Source of the DNA: Pelagimonas sp.
GTDB taxonomy: Bacteria; Pseudomonadota; Alphaproteobacteria; Rhodobacterales; Rhodobacteraceae
Length of the DNA: 64,000 nucleotides
Assembly: GCA_025210455.1 (NCBI GenBank)
Contig: JAOARQ010000047.1
Span: 1-64,000 of the forward strand
Direction: 5' to 3'
Shown: positions 26,659 to 36,560 of the stretch, piece by piece
Numbering within the stretch: the first letter of the stretch is position 1
How the letters are laid out: each line of letters starts with the position of its first letter
Notes under the pieces: generated by a model
Database searches by the model: none
Seen by the model: only the letters and a program-made list of their open reading frames with translations
What the model was told of the DNA's origin: nothing
Translations under genes and position numbers: made by a program

Positions 26659-27912
26659 ATGCGTTCATTACTGAAAACGAAGACGGCCATGGCGCTGGCA
26701 CTGGCGGTTAGCGCAGGGGCTGCGCAGGCCGAGGGAGATGTCGAAGTTCTGCACTGGTGGACGTCTGGCGGTGAAGCTGCGGCGCTGAATGTTCTGAAAC
26801 AGGATCTGGAAGGTCAGGGCATCGGCTGGACAGATATGCCTGTTGCTGGCGGCGGCGGCGAACAGGCGATGACCGTTCTGCGCGCCCGTGTGACTTCGGG
26901 CAATGCCCCCACTGCGGTTCAGGGTCTGGGCTTTGACATCATCGACTGGGCCAATCAGGGCGCGCTTGCAGATCTGAACAAAGTGGCCGCGGATGAGGGC
27001 TGGGATAGTGTGATCCCCGCAGCGCTGCAGCAGTTCGCCAAGGTTGATGGCAAATGGGTGTCTGCCCCAGTGAACGTGCATTCGACCAACTGGGTCTGGG
27101 CCAACAAAGCGGTGCTGGACGCCAATGGCATCGCCCAGCCAACCACCTGGGAAGAATTCACCGCCGCCCTTGAGACACTGAAAGCTGCAGGCGTGACCCC
27201 GATCGCCCATGGCGGTCAGGCCTGGCAGGACGCCACCGTATTTGACGGTGTTGCCATGTCTGTGCTTGGCCCGGATGGCTACAAAGCGGCTTTTGTTGAT
27301 CTCGACGAAGCGGTTCTGGGCGGCGACAAGATGAAGGAAGCCTTTGACCGTATGGCCGTGATCCGCGCCAACGTCGATGACAACTTCTCTGGTCGCGATT
27401 GGAACCTTGCCACTGCCATGGTCATCAATGGCGAAGCTGGTTTCCAGATGATGGGCGACTGGGCCAAGGGTGAATTCCTGAATGCCGACAAAGTGCCCGG
27501 TCAGGATTTCCTCTGCTTCCGCTTCCCCGGCACCTCGGAACAGGTCACCTTCAACGCTGACCAGTTCATGATGTTTGATCAGGGCGGCGCGGTGTCCAAA
27601 GAACAGGCCGCACTGGCAACAGCGATCCTGTCGCCCTCCTTCCAGTCAGCGTTCAACGTTGTGAAAGGCTCTGTTCCTGCGCGAACCGACGTTTCCGACG
27701 AAGCCTTTGACGCCTGCGGCAAAAAAGGCATGGCAGATCTGGCGGCGGCAGCCTCTTCTGGCAATCTGTTTGGATCCATGGCCCATGGCCACGCCAACCC
27801 GGCATCGGTGAAAAACGCGATCTATGACGTGGTCACAGCGCATTTCAACGGTGAATACGACAGCGAAACCGCTGTTCAGGAACTAGTCGACGCGGTGTCA
27901 ATCGCCAAGTGA
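26659..27912 (+). CDS. CUT1-type sugar ABC transporter substrate-binding protein
   Basis: This is a family 1 extracellular solute-binding protein of 417 residues, with a signal peptide of about 24 residues ending GAAQA. The mature start [18 protein letters not shown] and the GNAPTAVQG and [17 protein letters not shown] segments resemble GtsA-type glucose/mannose binders. The ATG at 26659 has GGAGG upstream. It captures a sugar or glycoside in the periplasm for the two permeases and UgpC-type ATPase that follow. The ligand is not decided by sequence. Confidence 0.87.
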   Translation: MRSLLKTKTAMALALAVSAGAAQAEGDVEVLHWWTSGGEAAALNVLKQDLEGQGIGWTDMPVAGGGGEQAMTVLRARVTSGNAPTAVQGLGFDIIDWANQGALADLNKVAADEGWDSVIPAALQQFAKVDGKWVSAPVNVHSTNWVWANKAVLDANGIAQPTTWEEFTAALETLKAAGVTPIAHGGQAWQDATVFDGVAMSVLGPDGYKAAFVDLDEAVLGGDKMKEAFDRMAVIRANVDDNFSGRDWNLATAMVINGEAGFQMMGDWAKGEFLNADKVPGQDFLCFRFPGTSEQVTFNADQFMMFDQGGAVSKEQAALATAILSPSFQSAFNVVKGSVPARTDVSDEAFDACGKKGMADLAAAASSGNLFGSMAHGHANPASVKNAIYDVVTAHFNGEYDSETAVQELVDAVSIAK

Positions 27913-27919
27913 TCCAGTT

Positions 27920-27978
27920 GATGGGGCGGCGACCACAAGCGCCGCCTCATCGCGCCCTGGATATCAATCAGATCCAGG
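27920..27978 (+). other. Two intercistronic stem-loops after the binding-protein gene
   Basis: GATGGGGCGGCG pairs with CGCCGCCTCATC (27920-27951, 12 bp with one G-T pair), and CCTGGAT pairs with ATCCAGG (27956-27978). They start 8 nt after the binding-protein stop and precede the first permease gene. No T-run follows. Confidence 0.55.
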
Positions 27979-28011
27979 TTTCTGCAAAGTTCAGGACAGG
28001 GGGAACACGTC

Positions 28012-28905
28012 GTGACAAGTTCAGTTGACGTGGATTTCAAGACGCGGCTTCAGACATGGTTGCCAAAGCTTGTTTTGTCACCGTCGTTGGCATTGGTGTT
28101 GGTCTTTGTCTACGGCTTTATCATATTCTCGGTGTATCTGTCGTTCACCGACAGCCGCCTGCTGCCTTCATATGGCTGGGTGGGCTGGGAAAACTATTCG
28201 AAACTCTGGCGACTAAGCCATTGGGAAGTTTCGCTGACAAATATGGGCATCTTTGCCCTGCTTTACATCGGCATATGCACCATTCTGGGTCTGGGGCTGG
28301 CGATCTTTCTGGATCAGAAAATTCGCGGCGAAGGCTTTATCCGTACCATCTATCTATATCCGATGGCGCTGTCCTTCATCGTAACGGGCACGGCCTGGAA
28401 ATGGTTCCTTGATCCGGGCATCGGGTTGGAAAACGTGATGCAAAGCTGGGGATTCACCAATTTTGAATTCGACTGGATCAAGAACCGCAACTACGCGATC
28501 TATACGGTTGTTCTGGCAGCCGTCTGGCAGACCAGCGGGTTTGTGATGGCGATGTTTCTGGCCGGGCTGCGCGGTATCGACAATGAAATGCTGAAAGCGG
28601 CACAGATGGATGGAGCGTCAAACTGGAACCTCTACCGCCGCATCATCATCCCGCAACTGCGCCCGGCTTTCCTGTCGGCCTTTGTCATCCTCAGCCATCT
28701 GGCGATCAAGACATTTGATCTTGTCATTGCGCTGACCGGCGGCGGACCGGGGCGTGCAACAGAGCTGCCAGCGACCTTCATGTATTCCTACACCTTCACC
28801 CGGAACCAGATGGGGATTGGTGCGGCGTCAGCTACGATCATGCTGATGACCATCGCCGCGATCATGATCCCCTATCTCTATGCCGAACTGCGGGAGAAAA
28901 AGTGA
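28012..28905 (+). CDS. CUT1 sugar ABC transporter permease 1
   Basis: This is a GtsB/MalF-type inner-membrane permease of 297 residues with six hydrophobic segments and a GTG start at 28012 after GGGGGAA. The EAA loop reads GIDNEMLKAAQMDGASNWNL. It ends at 28905, where its TGA overlaps the next ATG. It forms the membrane channel with the second permease. Confidence 0.87.
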   Translation: MTSSVDVDFKTRLQTWLPKLVLSPSLALVLVFVYGFIIFSVYLSFTDSRLLPSYGWVGWENYSKLWRLSHWEVSLTNMGIFALLYIGICTILGLGLAIFLDQKIRGEGFIRTIYLYPMALSFIVTGTAWKWFLDPGIGLENVMQSWGFTNFEFDWIKNRNYAIYTVVLAAVWQTSGFVMAMFLAGLRGIDNEMLKAAQMDGASNWNLYRRIIIPQLRPAFLSAFVILSHLAIKTFDLVIALTGGGPGRATELPATFMYSYTFTRNQMGIGAASATIMLMTIAAIMIPYLYAELREKK

Positions 28906-29786
28906 TGTCTGTTGCGACCCAAGATACCGCAATCCGCACCGGGCGTGTTGCACGCACTCTGATCTATCTGCTGCTGGTCCTCTTTGCGCTGTTCTACATG
29001 CTGCCACTATATGTGATGGTGGTGAACTCGGTCAAACCGCTGGAAGAAATCACCGGGGGCGGCATGATGAACCTGCCGCAGGTTTTCACACTGGAACCCT
29101 GGGCCAAGGCCTGGTCTTCGGCACAGATCGGTGTGCAGCCAACCGGCCTGCGGCCTTACTTCTGGAATTCTATTTCCATGGTTGTGCCAGCCGTGGCAAT
29201 CTCCACGATCCTCGGTGCACTGAATGGCTATGTGCTGACCAAATGGCGGTTCAAATATGACACCATCCTGTTTGGATTGATGCTGTTTGCCTGCTTTATT
29301 CCCTTTCAGATCGTTCTGATCCCCATGGCGCGGATGCTGGGGCTGATGGGCATGGCCGGATCGATCTGGGGGCTGGTGCTGGTGCATGTGGTCTATGGGG
29401 TTGGGTTCACCACGCTTTATTTCCGCAACTACTATGCGGTGTTCCCAACCGAACTGATCCGCGCTGCGCAGATTGATGGCGCAGGGTTTTTCCAGATCTT
29501 CTGGCGCATCCTGCTGCCCTCATCGGGGCCCATCGCGGTGGTTTCCATCATCTGGCAGTTCACCAATATCTGGAACGACTTCCTGTTTGGTGCATCATTT
29601 GCCGGCCCCACCAGCCAGCCCATGACTGTGGCGCTGAACAATCTGGTTCAATCTTCGACGGGCGTCAAAGAATACAACGTCCATTTCGCAGGCGCGATCC
29701 TCGCCGCCCTTCCCACCCTTCTCGTCTATATCGTCGCGGGTCGCTACTTCGTGCGCGGTTTGATGTCTGGCTCTGTAAAAGGTTAA
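28905..29786 (+). CDS. CUT1 sugar ABC transporter permease 2
   Basis: This is a GtsC/MalG-type permease of 293 residues with about six hydrophobic segments. The EAA loop reads PTELIRAAQIDGAGFFQIFW, followed by LLPSSGPIAVV. The ATG at 28905 (GGGAG upstream) overlaps the previous TGA by one base; a GTG at 28902 is an alternative. It is followed 4 nt later by the ATPase gene. Confidence 0.87.
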   Translation: MSVATQDTAIRTGRVARTLIYLLLVLFALFYMLPLYVMVVNSVKPLEEITGGGMMNLPQVFTLEPWAKAWSSAQIGVQPTGLRPYFWNSISMVVPAVAISTILGALNGYVLTKWRFKYDTILFGLMLFACFIPFQIVLIPMARMLGLMGMAGSIWGLVLVHVVYGVGFTTLYFRNYYAVFPTELIRAAQIDGAGFFQIFWRILLPSSGPIAVVSIIWQFTNIWNDFLFGASFAGPTSQPMTVALNNLVQSSTGVKEYNVHFAGAILAALPTLLVYIVAGRYFVRGLMSGSVKG

Positions 29787-29790
29787 TAAC

Positions 29791-30903
29791 ATGGGCTTTC
29801 TTGATATTGATAACGCAACCAAGTCCTATGGCGCGGTCGAAGTGCTGCACAAAGTCGATATTTCCATCGAAGAGGGCGAGTTTCTTGTTCTGGTGGGGCC
29901 ATCGGGCTGTGGGAAATCCACCCTGCTGAACATGATCGCCGGGCTGGAAGAAATCACCAGCGGTGAAATCCGCATCAAAGATCAGGTGATGAATGGGGTT
30001 CACCCCTCTAAGCGCAACATCGCGATGGTGTTTCAGTCTTACGCGCTTTATCCGAATATGACTGTGGGCCAGAACATCACCTTTGGTCTTGAGATGCACG
30101 GCGTGCCAAAACCCGAGCGCGAAAAGGCCATGAAAGATGTGGCCAGCCTTTTGCAGATTGATCAGTTGCTTGATCGCAAGCCCGGCGCCCTGTCGGGCGG
30201 GCAAAGGCAGCGGGTTGCCATGGGGCGCGCGCTGGTGCGCGATCCGGATGTCTTCCTGTTTGACGAACCGCTGTCCAACCTTGATGCAAAGCTGCGTGTC
30301 GACATGCGCACTGAAATCAAAAAGCTGCACCAGAAGCTGGGCACCACCATCGTTTACGTGACCCATGATCAGATCGAAGCGCTGACCCTGTCCACCCGCA
30401 TCGCCGTGATGAACGGCGGTTATGTGCAGCAGTTGGGCACACCGCAGGAAATCTATGATCGGCCCGCCAATATCTTTGTCGCGACCTTCATGGGATCCCC
30501 CGCGATGAACGTGATCCCCGCCCGGGTTGAAATGCAAGAGGGGCGTCCTGTTGCGCTGGTGCAGGTGCATGACGGATCGCTTTCGGCACTGCCCTTCAGT
30601 CAGGACAATATGTCTGACTGGGCCGGAAAAGAGATCCTGCTGGGTATCCGCCCCGAAACTCTCACTGACGAAGACGCTGCGGATCGCAAGTCTTCGAATA
30701 TCGCGCATCTGACCAATCGGGTTGTTGTCACGGAACCTGCGGGCTCTGATACCTTTGTGTCGATGATGCTGGGGGGCCGCGATGTGATTGCACGGATGCG
30801 ATCCGACGCCGAAGTCTCGCCGGGGGCTGATTTCACCTTTGCGGTCAATATGGAAAAGGCCGTGGCCTTTGACCCAACCACCGAGGAACGGATCAAACCG
30901 TGA
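29791..30903 (+). CDS. CUT1 sugar ABC transporter ATP-binding protein (UgpC/MsmK type)
   Basis: This cytoplasmic ATPase of 370 residues has Walker A GPSGCGKST, Q-loop VFQSYALYPNMTV, signature [15 protein letters not shown], Walker B VFLFDEPLSNLDAKLR and switch TIVYVTHDQIEA. A C-terminal TOBE/OB-type regulatory domain starts at about residue 240. Such ATPases can serve more than one sugar transporter. It overlaps the first GMC oxidoreductase gene by four bases (GTGA). Confidence 0.9.
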   Translation: MGFLDIDNATKSYGAVEVLHKVDISIEEGEFLVLVGPSGCGKSTLLNMIAGLEEITSGEIRIKDQVMNGVHPSKRNIAMVFQSYALYPNMTVGQNITFGLEMHGVPKPEREKAMKDVASLLQIDQLLDRKPGALSGGQRQRVAMGRALVRDPDVFLFDEPLSNLDAKLRVDMRTEIKKLHQKLGTTIVYVTHDQIEALTLSTRIAVMNGGYVQQLGTPQEIYDRPANIFVATFMGSPAMNVIPARVEMQEGRPVALVQVHDGSLSALPFSQDNMSDWAGKEILLGIRPETLTDEDAADRKSSNIAHLTNRVVVTEPAGSDTFVSMMLGGRDVIARMRSDAEVSPGADFTFAVNMEKAVAFDPTTEERIKP

Positions 30904-32399
30904 ATAAACCCGACGTCATCATCATTGGCTCGGGCATGGGAGGGGCGACGCTGGCCGCAGCGCTTGCCCCCACCGGGCGACGCGTTCTGATCCTTGAGCG
31001 CGGGCAGCATCTGCGCCCGTCGCCGCAGGATCGCGACAGTGATGCAATCTTTGCCAAAGGCGTGTTCCGTCCCAAAGAAGAATGGCTGGACGGGAAAGAC
31101 CAGCCCTTCAATCCGGGGAATTATTACAATGTTGGCGGCAATTCAAAGTTCTACGGTGCGGTTCTGATCCGCTACCGGGCCGAAGATTTTGCGCCAATCC
31201 AGCACAAAGATGGGCAAACGCCCGGCTGGCCCATGTCATATGAAACGCTTGAGCCGGATTATCAGGCCGCTGAAGAGCTATACAATGTGCGCGGTTTATT
31301 GGGCCAAGATCCGTCTGAGCCCGCCCATTCCGGCCAGTATCCCCAGGGGCCGGTTCCGGATGAGCCCGATATCGCCGATCTGCGCCGCCGGTTGACGCTG
31401 GCCGGACTATCGCCCTCTTCCCTGCCGCTGGGGGTGGATATTCAGACCTGGCTGGCCGCAGGCCAGACCACCTGGGACGCCTATCCAGACACCTGTGGCG
31501 GCAAAATGGATGCGGAAACCCGTGGCCTTGCCACGGCGTTACAGCACCCGAATGTGACCCTGAAAACAGGGTGCCGGGTGCAACAGCTGATCACAGGGGA
31601 TGACGGCAAAATCACAGCCGTTGAATGCGAAAGCAATGGGGCAGCAGAGACGCTGAGCGCTCCAATCATCGTGCTCGCCGCAGGGGCCGTGCAAAGCGCC
31701 GCGCTGCTGCTGGCCTCGGCTTGTGCATCTGCGCCCACGGGGCTGGCCAACCGTTCAGATCAGGTTGGGCGGAACTTCATGAACCACAACTGTTCAGCCG
31801 TGCTGGCCATGCACCCGTTTCGCAAAAACCGGTCCGTCTATCAGAAAACCCTGATGATAAACGATTTTTACCATGCAAGCGCCCAAGGCACCCCTCCGCT
31901 GGGCAATGTGCAGATGCTGGGTAAGATCACCGGGCCAATCCTGTCGGCCACCACCCCCCTGCCCCGTTTTGTCGCCAATATGATCGCCGCGCGCAGCTTT
32001 GATTTCTATGCCATGTCCGAAGATCTGCCCAACCCAGACAGCCGCGTGACACTGAAAAACGGGCGTATCCGGCTGGATTGGCAGCGATCCAACTGGGCCG
32101 CCCATGAAGAGCTGATCAAAGTACTAAAGCGCGCGCTGCGCCGGGCGGGCTATCCGATTGTACTGTCCAGACCCTTTGACCGGCGCACGCCGTCTCATCA
32201 ATGCGGTACCGCCCGCATGGGCTCAGACCCCACCACAAGCGTCGTTGATACCTTCTGCCGAAGCCACGACCATAAGAATCTGTTCATCGTCGATGCATCG
32301 GTGCTGCCGACATCTGCGGCGGTGAACCCAGCCCTGACAATAGCCGCCCTGGCCCTGCGCGCCGGGCGACACATCACCGAAACGGAGTTTGCAGCGTAA
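30900..32399 (+). CDS. GMC-family FAD oxidoreductase (first copy)
   Basis: This 499-residue protein begins GTG with the FAD-binding motif IIGSGMGGATLAAAL and LILERGQHLRP. It has a GMC C-terminal domain with SHQCGTARMGSDP and VDASVLPTSAAVNPALTIAAL, where the His/Asn active-site pair of GMC enzymes lies. No twin-arginine or other signal is seen, so it acts in the cytoplasm. The layout is closest to sugar or polyol-oxidising GMC proteins rather than to choline dehydrogenase. It overlaps both the ATPase gene and the second GMC gene. A sugar C2 or C3 oxidation is a reasonable guess. Confidence 0.85.
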   Translation: MNKPDVIIIGSGMGGATLAAALAPTGRRVLILERGQHLRPSPQDRDSDAIFAKGVFRPKEEWLDGKDQPFNPGNYYNVGGNSKFYGAVLIRYRAEDFAPIQHKDGQTPGWPMSYETLEPDYQAAEELYNVRGLLGQDPSEPAHSGQYPQGPVPDEPDIADLRRRLTLAGLSPSSLPLGVDIQTWLAAGQTTWDAYPDTCGGKMDAETRGLATALQHPNVTLKTGCRVQQLITGDDGKITAVECESNGAAETLSAPIIVLAAGAVQSAALLLASACASAPTGLANRSDQVGRNFMNHNCSAVLAMHPFRKNRSVYQKTLMINDFYHASAQGTPPLGNVQMLGKITGPILSATTPLPRFVANMIAARSFDFYAMSEDLPNPDSRVTLKNGRIRLDWQRSNWAAHEELIKVLKRALRRAGYPIVLSRPFDRRTPSHQCGTARMGSDPTTSVVDTFCRSHDHKNLFIVDASVLPTSAAVNPALTIAALALRAGRHITETEFAA

Positions 32400-33991
32400 T
32401 GGATAAGGGTTACGACTTTATCGTGATTGGTGGCGGATCCGCCGGATCTGTCATCGCCTCCCGCCTGAGCGAAGATCCGACTGTGCGCGTATTGCTGCTG
32501 GAAGCAGGTGGCAGCGACAGGCACCCGTTTTTCCACCTGCCCGCCGGGTTTGCCAAGATGACCAAAGGCATCGGCGCCTGGGGCTGGTCGACCGTGCCGC
32601 AGCGCGCCATGCAGAACAAGGTGTTCAACTATACGCAGGCCAAGGTGATTGGCGGCGGGTCAGCGATCAATGCGCAGATCTATACCCGTGGCGCAGCGCA
32701 GGATTACGACGAATGGCGGCAAATGGGCTGCGAAGGCTGGGGCTATGACGATGTTCTACCCTATTTTCGCAAATCAGAAGACAACGACAGCTATGACGCG
32801 CCGTTCCATGGCAAAGGCGGCCCTCTGGGGGTTTCCATGCCCGCCGCACCGCTGCCCATCTGCGACGCTTTCATTGAGGCCGCTGGCCAGGTGGGTATTC
32901 CCAAAACCACCGATGTTAACGGGGCCAGGCAGGATGGCGCCGGTTACTATCAGCTGACCCAGCGCAATGCGCGCCGCTCTTCTGCGGCCATGGCCTTTCT
33001 TACACCGGTGAAATCCCGCCCAAATCTGACGATCAAAATGCAGGCGCAGGTGCGCCGTATCACCGTTGAGGCCGGCAAGGCCACCGGGATTGAAATGGCC
33101 GATGGCTCAAAGATCACCGCAGATCGCGAAGTCATCCTGTCGTCCGGGGCCATCGGATCACCCCGGCTGTTGCAACTCTCCGGCATCGGCCCGGCGGATC
33201 ACCTGCAAAGCCTTGGGATCAATGTGGTGTTCGATCAATCCGAGGTAGGCGCGAACCTGCAAGACCACCTTGATCTTTACGCTATCTGCGAAGTCACCGG
33301 CCCGCATACCTATGACCGTTTCGCCAAACTGCATCTCAGCGCGTTTGCCGGGTTGAAATATCTTCTGACGCGGAAAGGGCCAGTGGCCTCTAGCCTGTTT
33401 GAAACCGGGGGCTTCTGGTACGCCGATGAAAACGCCCGTTCGCCCGATATTCAGATGCACCTTGGGCTGGGCACCGGTATCGAAGCGGGCGTGCAATCCA
33501 TGCCCAACGGCGGTGTGACCCTGAACGCCTGCCACCTGCGCCCAAGATCGCGCGGATCGGTGCGCCTGCAAAGTGACAACCCCGCTGACATGCCCCTGAT
33601 TGATCCGAATTATCTGAGCGATCCCTATGATCGCGAGATGTCGATCCGGGGGCTCAAGCTGGTGCAGCGCATCCTGTCACAAGAGGCCCTGAAACCCTAT
33701 ATTCTGGCCGAACGCCTGCCGGGGCCGGATGTGCAGACCGACGAAGATTATTTCAACTTTATCTGCGTGCATTCCAAAACCTCGCATCACTGCGCAGGCA
33801 CCTGCCGCATGGGCAGCGATGCCGCGGCGGTGCTTGACCCGCGCCTGCGCTTTAACGGGATCGAAGGGCTGCGCGTGGCGGATGCCTCGATCATGCCGCA
33901 GGTCAATTCATCCAACACAAATGCCCCCGCCATCATGATCGGCGAAAAGGCCGCCGATATGATCAAACAAGATCAGGGATTACGCACATGA
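32399..33991 (+). CDS. GMC-family FAD oxidoreductase (choline/alcohol dehydrogenase type)
   Basis: This 530-residue protein has the FAD motif VIGGGSAGSVIASRL, the GMC signature GGGSAINAQIYTRGA, SGAIGSPRLLQLSGIGP, and a C-terminal SHHCAGTCRMGSDAAAVLDP with VADASIMPQVNSSNTNAPAIM. These match the BetA/AlkJ branch, which oxidises primary alcohols to aldehydes. It shares one base with the preceding GMC gene and four with the next gene. It is only distantly similar to the first GMC protein, so the two probably act on different groups or molecules. The aldehyde dehydrogenase upstream could take its product. Confidence 0.88.
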   Translation: MDKGYDFIVIGGGSAGSVIASRLSEDPTVRVLLLEAGGSDRHPFFHLPAGFAKMTKGIGAWGWSTVPQRAMQNKVFNYTQAKVIGGGSAINAQIYTRGAAQDYDEWRQMGCEGWGYDDVLPYFRKSEDNDSYDAPFHGKGGPLGVSMPAAPLPICDAFIEAAGQVGIPKTTDVNGARQDGAGYYQLTQRNARRSSAAMAFLTPVKSRPNLTIKMQAQVRRITVEAGKATGIEMADGSKITADREVILSSGAIGSPRLLQLSGIGPADHLQSLGINVVFDQSEVGANLQDHLDLYAICEVTGPHTYDRFAKLHLSAFAGLKYLLTRKGPVASSLFETGGFWYADENARSPDIQMHLGLGTGIEAGVQSMPNGGVTLNACHLRPRSRGSVRLQSDNPADMPLIDPNYLSDPYDREMSIRGLKLVQRILSQEALKPYILAERLPGPDVQTDEDYFNFICVHSKTSHHCAGTCRMGSDAAAVLDPRLRFNGIEGLRVADASIMPQVNSSNTNAPAIMIGEKAADMIKQDQGLRT

Positions 33992-34296
33992 TACGCCATA
34001 TCGTTCTGACTAAGTTCAAACCAGACACGCCCGAAGACAAGATCAGCGCGATCTATGCCGGGCTGGCCGCTGTGGTTGACACCATGCCCGGCGCCAAGGG
34101 CTTCACCGGCGGGCGCTCTGAAAGCCCCGAACAGATTGAACGCGGCTATATGCATGGGTTTGTGGTTGATTTCGACGATTGGCAGGCGCTTCAGGCCTAT
34201 CAGGACAACCCGGAACACAAAGCTTTTGGCGCACAGCTGGTGGAAAATGCCATCGGAGGGATCGAGGGCATTCTCGTTCTCGATCTGAACGTTTAA
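33988..34296 (+). CDS. Dabb (stress-responsive A/B barrel) domain protein
   Basis: This 102-residue protein starts MIRHIVLTKFKPDTP and has the Dabb pattern through GRSESPEQIERGYMHGFVVDF and QDNPEHKAFG. It is a dimeric ferredoxin-like barrel. Bacterial Dabb proteins are mostly of unknown function, and some are small enzymes or ligand binders. It overlaps the GMC gene by four bases and so is co-translated with it. A direct part in handling an oxidised sugar or polyketide-like intermediate is possible but unproven. Confidence 0.85.
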   Translation: MIRHIVLTKFKPDTPEDKISAIYAGLAAVVDTMPGAKGFTGGRSESPEQIERGYMHGFVVDFDDWQALQAYQDNPEHKAFGAQLVENAIGGIEGILVLDLNV

Positions 34297-34341
34297 CAGC
34301 GCATCCTAAGTCAACATTAGCCAAGGATGAAATAGCAACGC

Positions 34342-35346
34342 ATGGGCCAGAGACCTACGATATTGGATGTCGCCAAACAGGCGGGTGTGTCGAAATCCAC
34401 CGTCAGCCTTGTGCTGCAGGGAAGCACCACGGTCAAAGACAGCACACGCACAGCCGTGCGGCAGGCCATGGCGGATATCGGCTATGTCTATAATCGCTCT
34501 GCGGCCACGCTGCGATCGTCTTCATCCGGGTTGATTGGTCTGGTGATCAATGACCTGCGCAATCCGTTTTTCACCGAATTCGCCGCTCTGTTTCAGATGG
34601 AACTGGCGAAAAACGGCTTTGCCACGGTCATGGCCAATTCCGACGAAGACCCCGAGCTGCAAAGCCGCATGATTTCCTCTTTGGTGGAACATGGGGTGTC
34701 GGGGTTCATCATTTCACCGGTCTATGGCCGCACGGAAGAGGCCGCCGCGATCCTGCGCCGGGCCGCCACACCCACATTGCAGGTGTTCCGGTCGCTGGGA
34801 ACCAATGACGCTTTTCCGCTGATCACCCCGGATTATCGGCGCGGCGGGGAAATGGCAACGCAGCACCTGCTGGACATGGGCTGCAAACGCATTGCCTTTA
34901 TGGGCGGATTAGACGGTCGCCCCATCACTCAGGAACGCATGAGCGGCTATCTTGCGGTGCTGAAAGCCAATGGTCTTGATCCTCTGGTTTTGACCGGCGA
35001 AGCCACCCGCAGTTTTGGCCGCAATATGATTGCAACCCTGCGTACAGACCATCCCGATGTGGATGGGGTGATCTGCTTTAACGATCTGGTCGCGCTTGGG
35101 GCCTCTTCGGCCTGTATCGAACTGGGCGTCCGGGTGGGCCGCGATCTGCGGCTGGTGGGCTTTGATGATATCGAAGACTGCCAGAACAGCTATCCGCCGC
35201 TGTCTTCGGTCAGCTGCAATATTCCTGGGTTCGCCAAATACACCGCCGAACGCCTTCTGGCCTGGGTGAAAAACGGTGAAATCCCGCAAGAAAACAATCG
35301 CTTGGGCGTAGAGCTGGTGGCGCGCGCCTCAAGCAATCAAACCTGA
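34342..35346 (+). CDS. LacI-family transcriptional regulator
   Basis: This 334-residue protein has the N-terminal LacI helix-turn-helix and hinge (TILDVAKQAGVSKSTVSLVL, residues 6-25) and a periplasmic-binding-protein-like sensing domain from about residue 65 (GLIGLVINDLRNPFF). It lies in the middle of the catabolic cluster, 45 bp after the Dabb gene. The palindromes with a central CG at 22694-22729 are the natural candidate operators, so it probably represses the cluster until the imported substrate or an intermediate binds. Confidence 0.9.
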   Translation: MGQRPTILDVAKQAGVSKSTVSLVLQGSTTVKDSTRTAVRQAMADIGYVYNRSAATLRSSSSGLIGLVINDLRNPFFTEFAALFQMELAKNGFATVMANSDEDPELQSRMISSLVEHGVSGFIISPVYGRTEEAAAILRRAATPTLQVFRSLGTNDAFPLITPDYRRGGEMATQHLLDMGCKRIAFMGGLDGRPITQERMSGYLAVLKANGLDPLVLTGEATRSFGRNMIATLRTDHPDVDGVICFNDLVALGASSACIELGVRVGRDLRLVGFDDIEDCQNSYPPLSSVSCNIPGFAKYTAERLLAWVKNGEIPQENNRLGVELVARASSNQT

Positions 35347-35365
35347 AACAGAAAGGATAGGGAAA

Positions 35366-36532
35366 ATGACTGTCGTCAATGTTGCGGTGCTGGGCGCCTC
35401 GGGGTGGATGGGAAAAACCCATACAATGGCCTATCAGACTTTCCCTCATTTCTTTGGTGAAAGCGGTGGCACAGCCCGGGTCGCTGCCCTTGTTGTGTCC
35501 AACCCTGACGCGGCAAAAGATCTGGCCTTTCGCGCACCCGGCGCCAAGATCCTGACCGACTGGAAAGAGGCCATCGCCGATCCTGAAATCGACCTGATCG
35601 ACATCTGCCTGCCAGACAGCCTGCACTATGAGGTTGCTAAGGCGGCGCTGCTGGCGGGCAAACATGTTTTTTGCGAAAAACCGCTGGCCGATACCGCCGC
35701 GCAGGCCCGCGAACTGGCCGACATCGCCCGCGAAAAAGGGGTGATCACCCGTGTCGGCCATGCTTTCCCGCGCAACCCGGTGCATGATCTGGCAAAAGAG
35801 ATCATCGACTCCGGTGAGATCGGCGAGATCACCATGTTCAAAGGCTGCCAGCATATCGACATCTATGGCGATCCCATGGCCCCCTACATGTGGCGCGCCA
35901 ATGGCGATCTTGCCCCCACCGGGATCGTTGGCGATACGGGCACCCATGTGTTCAGCTTCATGGAGTTTCTGGTCGGCAAGGTCAGCTCTCTGATCGCGGA
36001 CAACTATATCATTACTGACAAACGTCCCATTCTGGATGGGCTGGGTTATGGCGATGGTGCGCCGGCGCTGACCGGCAAAGAAGACTGGGGCGATATCACC
36101 AACCCCGATGGCACCAATATCATCTGTACCTTTGCCAATGGCGCGCGGGGTCTGGTGGATTTCAGCCGCACCGCCACCGGGCGCAAATTCATCCAGACCT
36201 ATGAAATTTACGGCACCAAAGGCAGCCTTGCCTATACCTATGACGAGGTAAACCGCCTGCGGTTTTATTCCAATGACGACAAGGTTGGCCGACGTGGTTA
36301 TCGCGAAATTGATGTTGGCCCGGAACATGAAACCTTCCGCAACTTCCTGCCGCTGCCGAATTTCGCGCTTGGGTACAACGAAAGCAAAATCATCGAAGTG
36401 GCCGAGGTGATCAAATCCATCACCACCAATCAGCCGATGTGGCCCACCTTTGAGACCGGCCATCACATCTGCCAGATCGTCGACGCCTGCATGGAGTCCT
36501 CAGACGCCAAACGCTGGATCGACATCGCCTGA
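35366..36532 (+). CDS. Gfo/Idh/MocA-family oxidoreductase
   Basis: This 388-residue NAD(P)-dependent dehydrogenase has the N-terminal LGASGWMGKTHTMAYQ loop, FCEKPLADTAAQ with the conserved lysine, and a C-terminal domain containing GDTGTHVFSFMEFLVG. It oxidises or reduces a sugar hydroxyl or keto group. The ATG at 35366 has AAAGGATAGGG upstream, 19 bp after the LacI gene. It sits directly before the large flavoprotein gene, so the two may act in sequence. Its sequence is clearly different from the dehydrogenases of the inositol block. Confidence 0.88.
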   Translation: MTVVNVAVLGASGWMGKTHTMAYQTFPHFFGESGGTARVAALVVSNPDAAKDLAFRAPGAKILTDWKEAIADPEIDLIDICLPDSLHYEVAKAALLAGKHVFCEKPLADTAAQARELADIAREKGVITRVGHAFPRNPVHDLAKEIIDSGEIGEITMFKGCQHIDIYGDPMAPYMWRANGDLAPTGIVGDTGTHVFSFMEFLVGKVSSLIADNYIITDKRPILDGLGYGDGAPALTGKEDWGDITNPDGTNIICTFANGARGLVDFSRTATGRKFIQTYEIYGTKGSLAYTYDEVNRLRFYSNDDKVGRRGYREIDVGPEHETFRNFLPLPNFALGYNESKIIEVAEVIKSITTNQPMWPTFETGHHICQIVDACMESSDAKRWIDIA

Positions 36533-36560
36533 CCCCGACAGACCAAAAGGACACCCCACC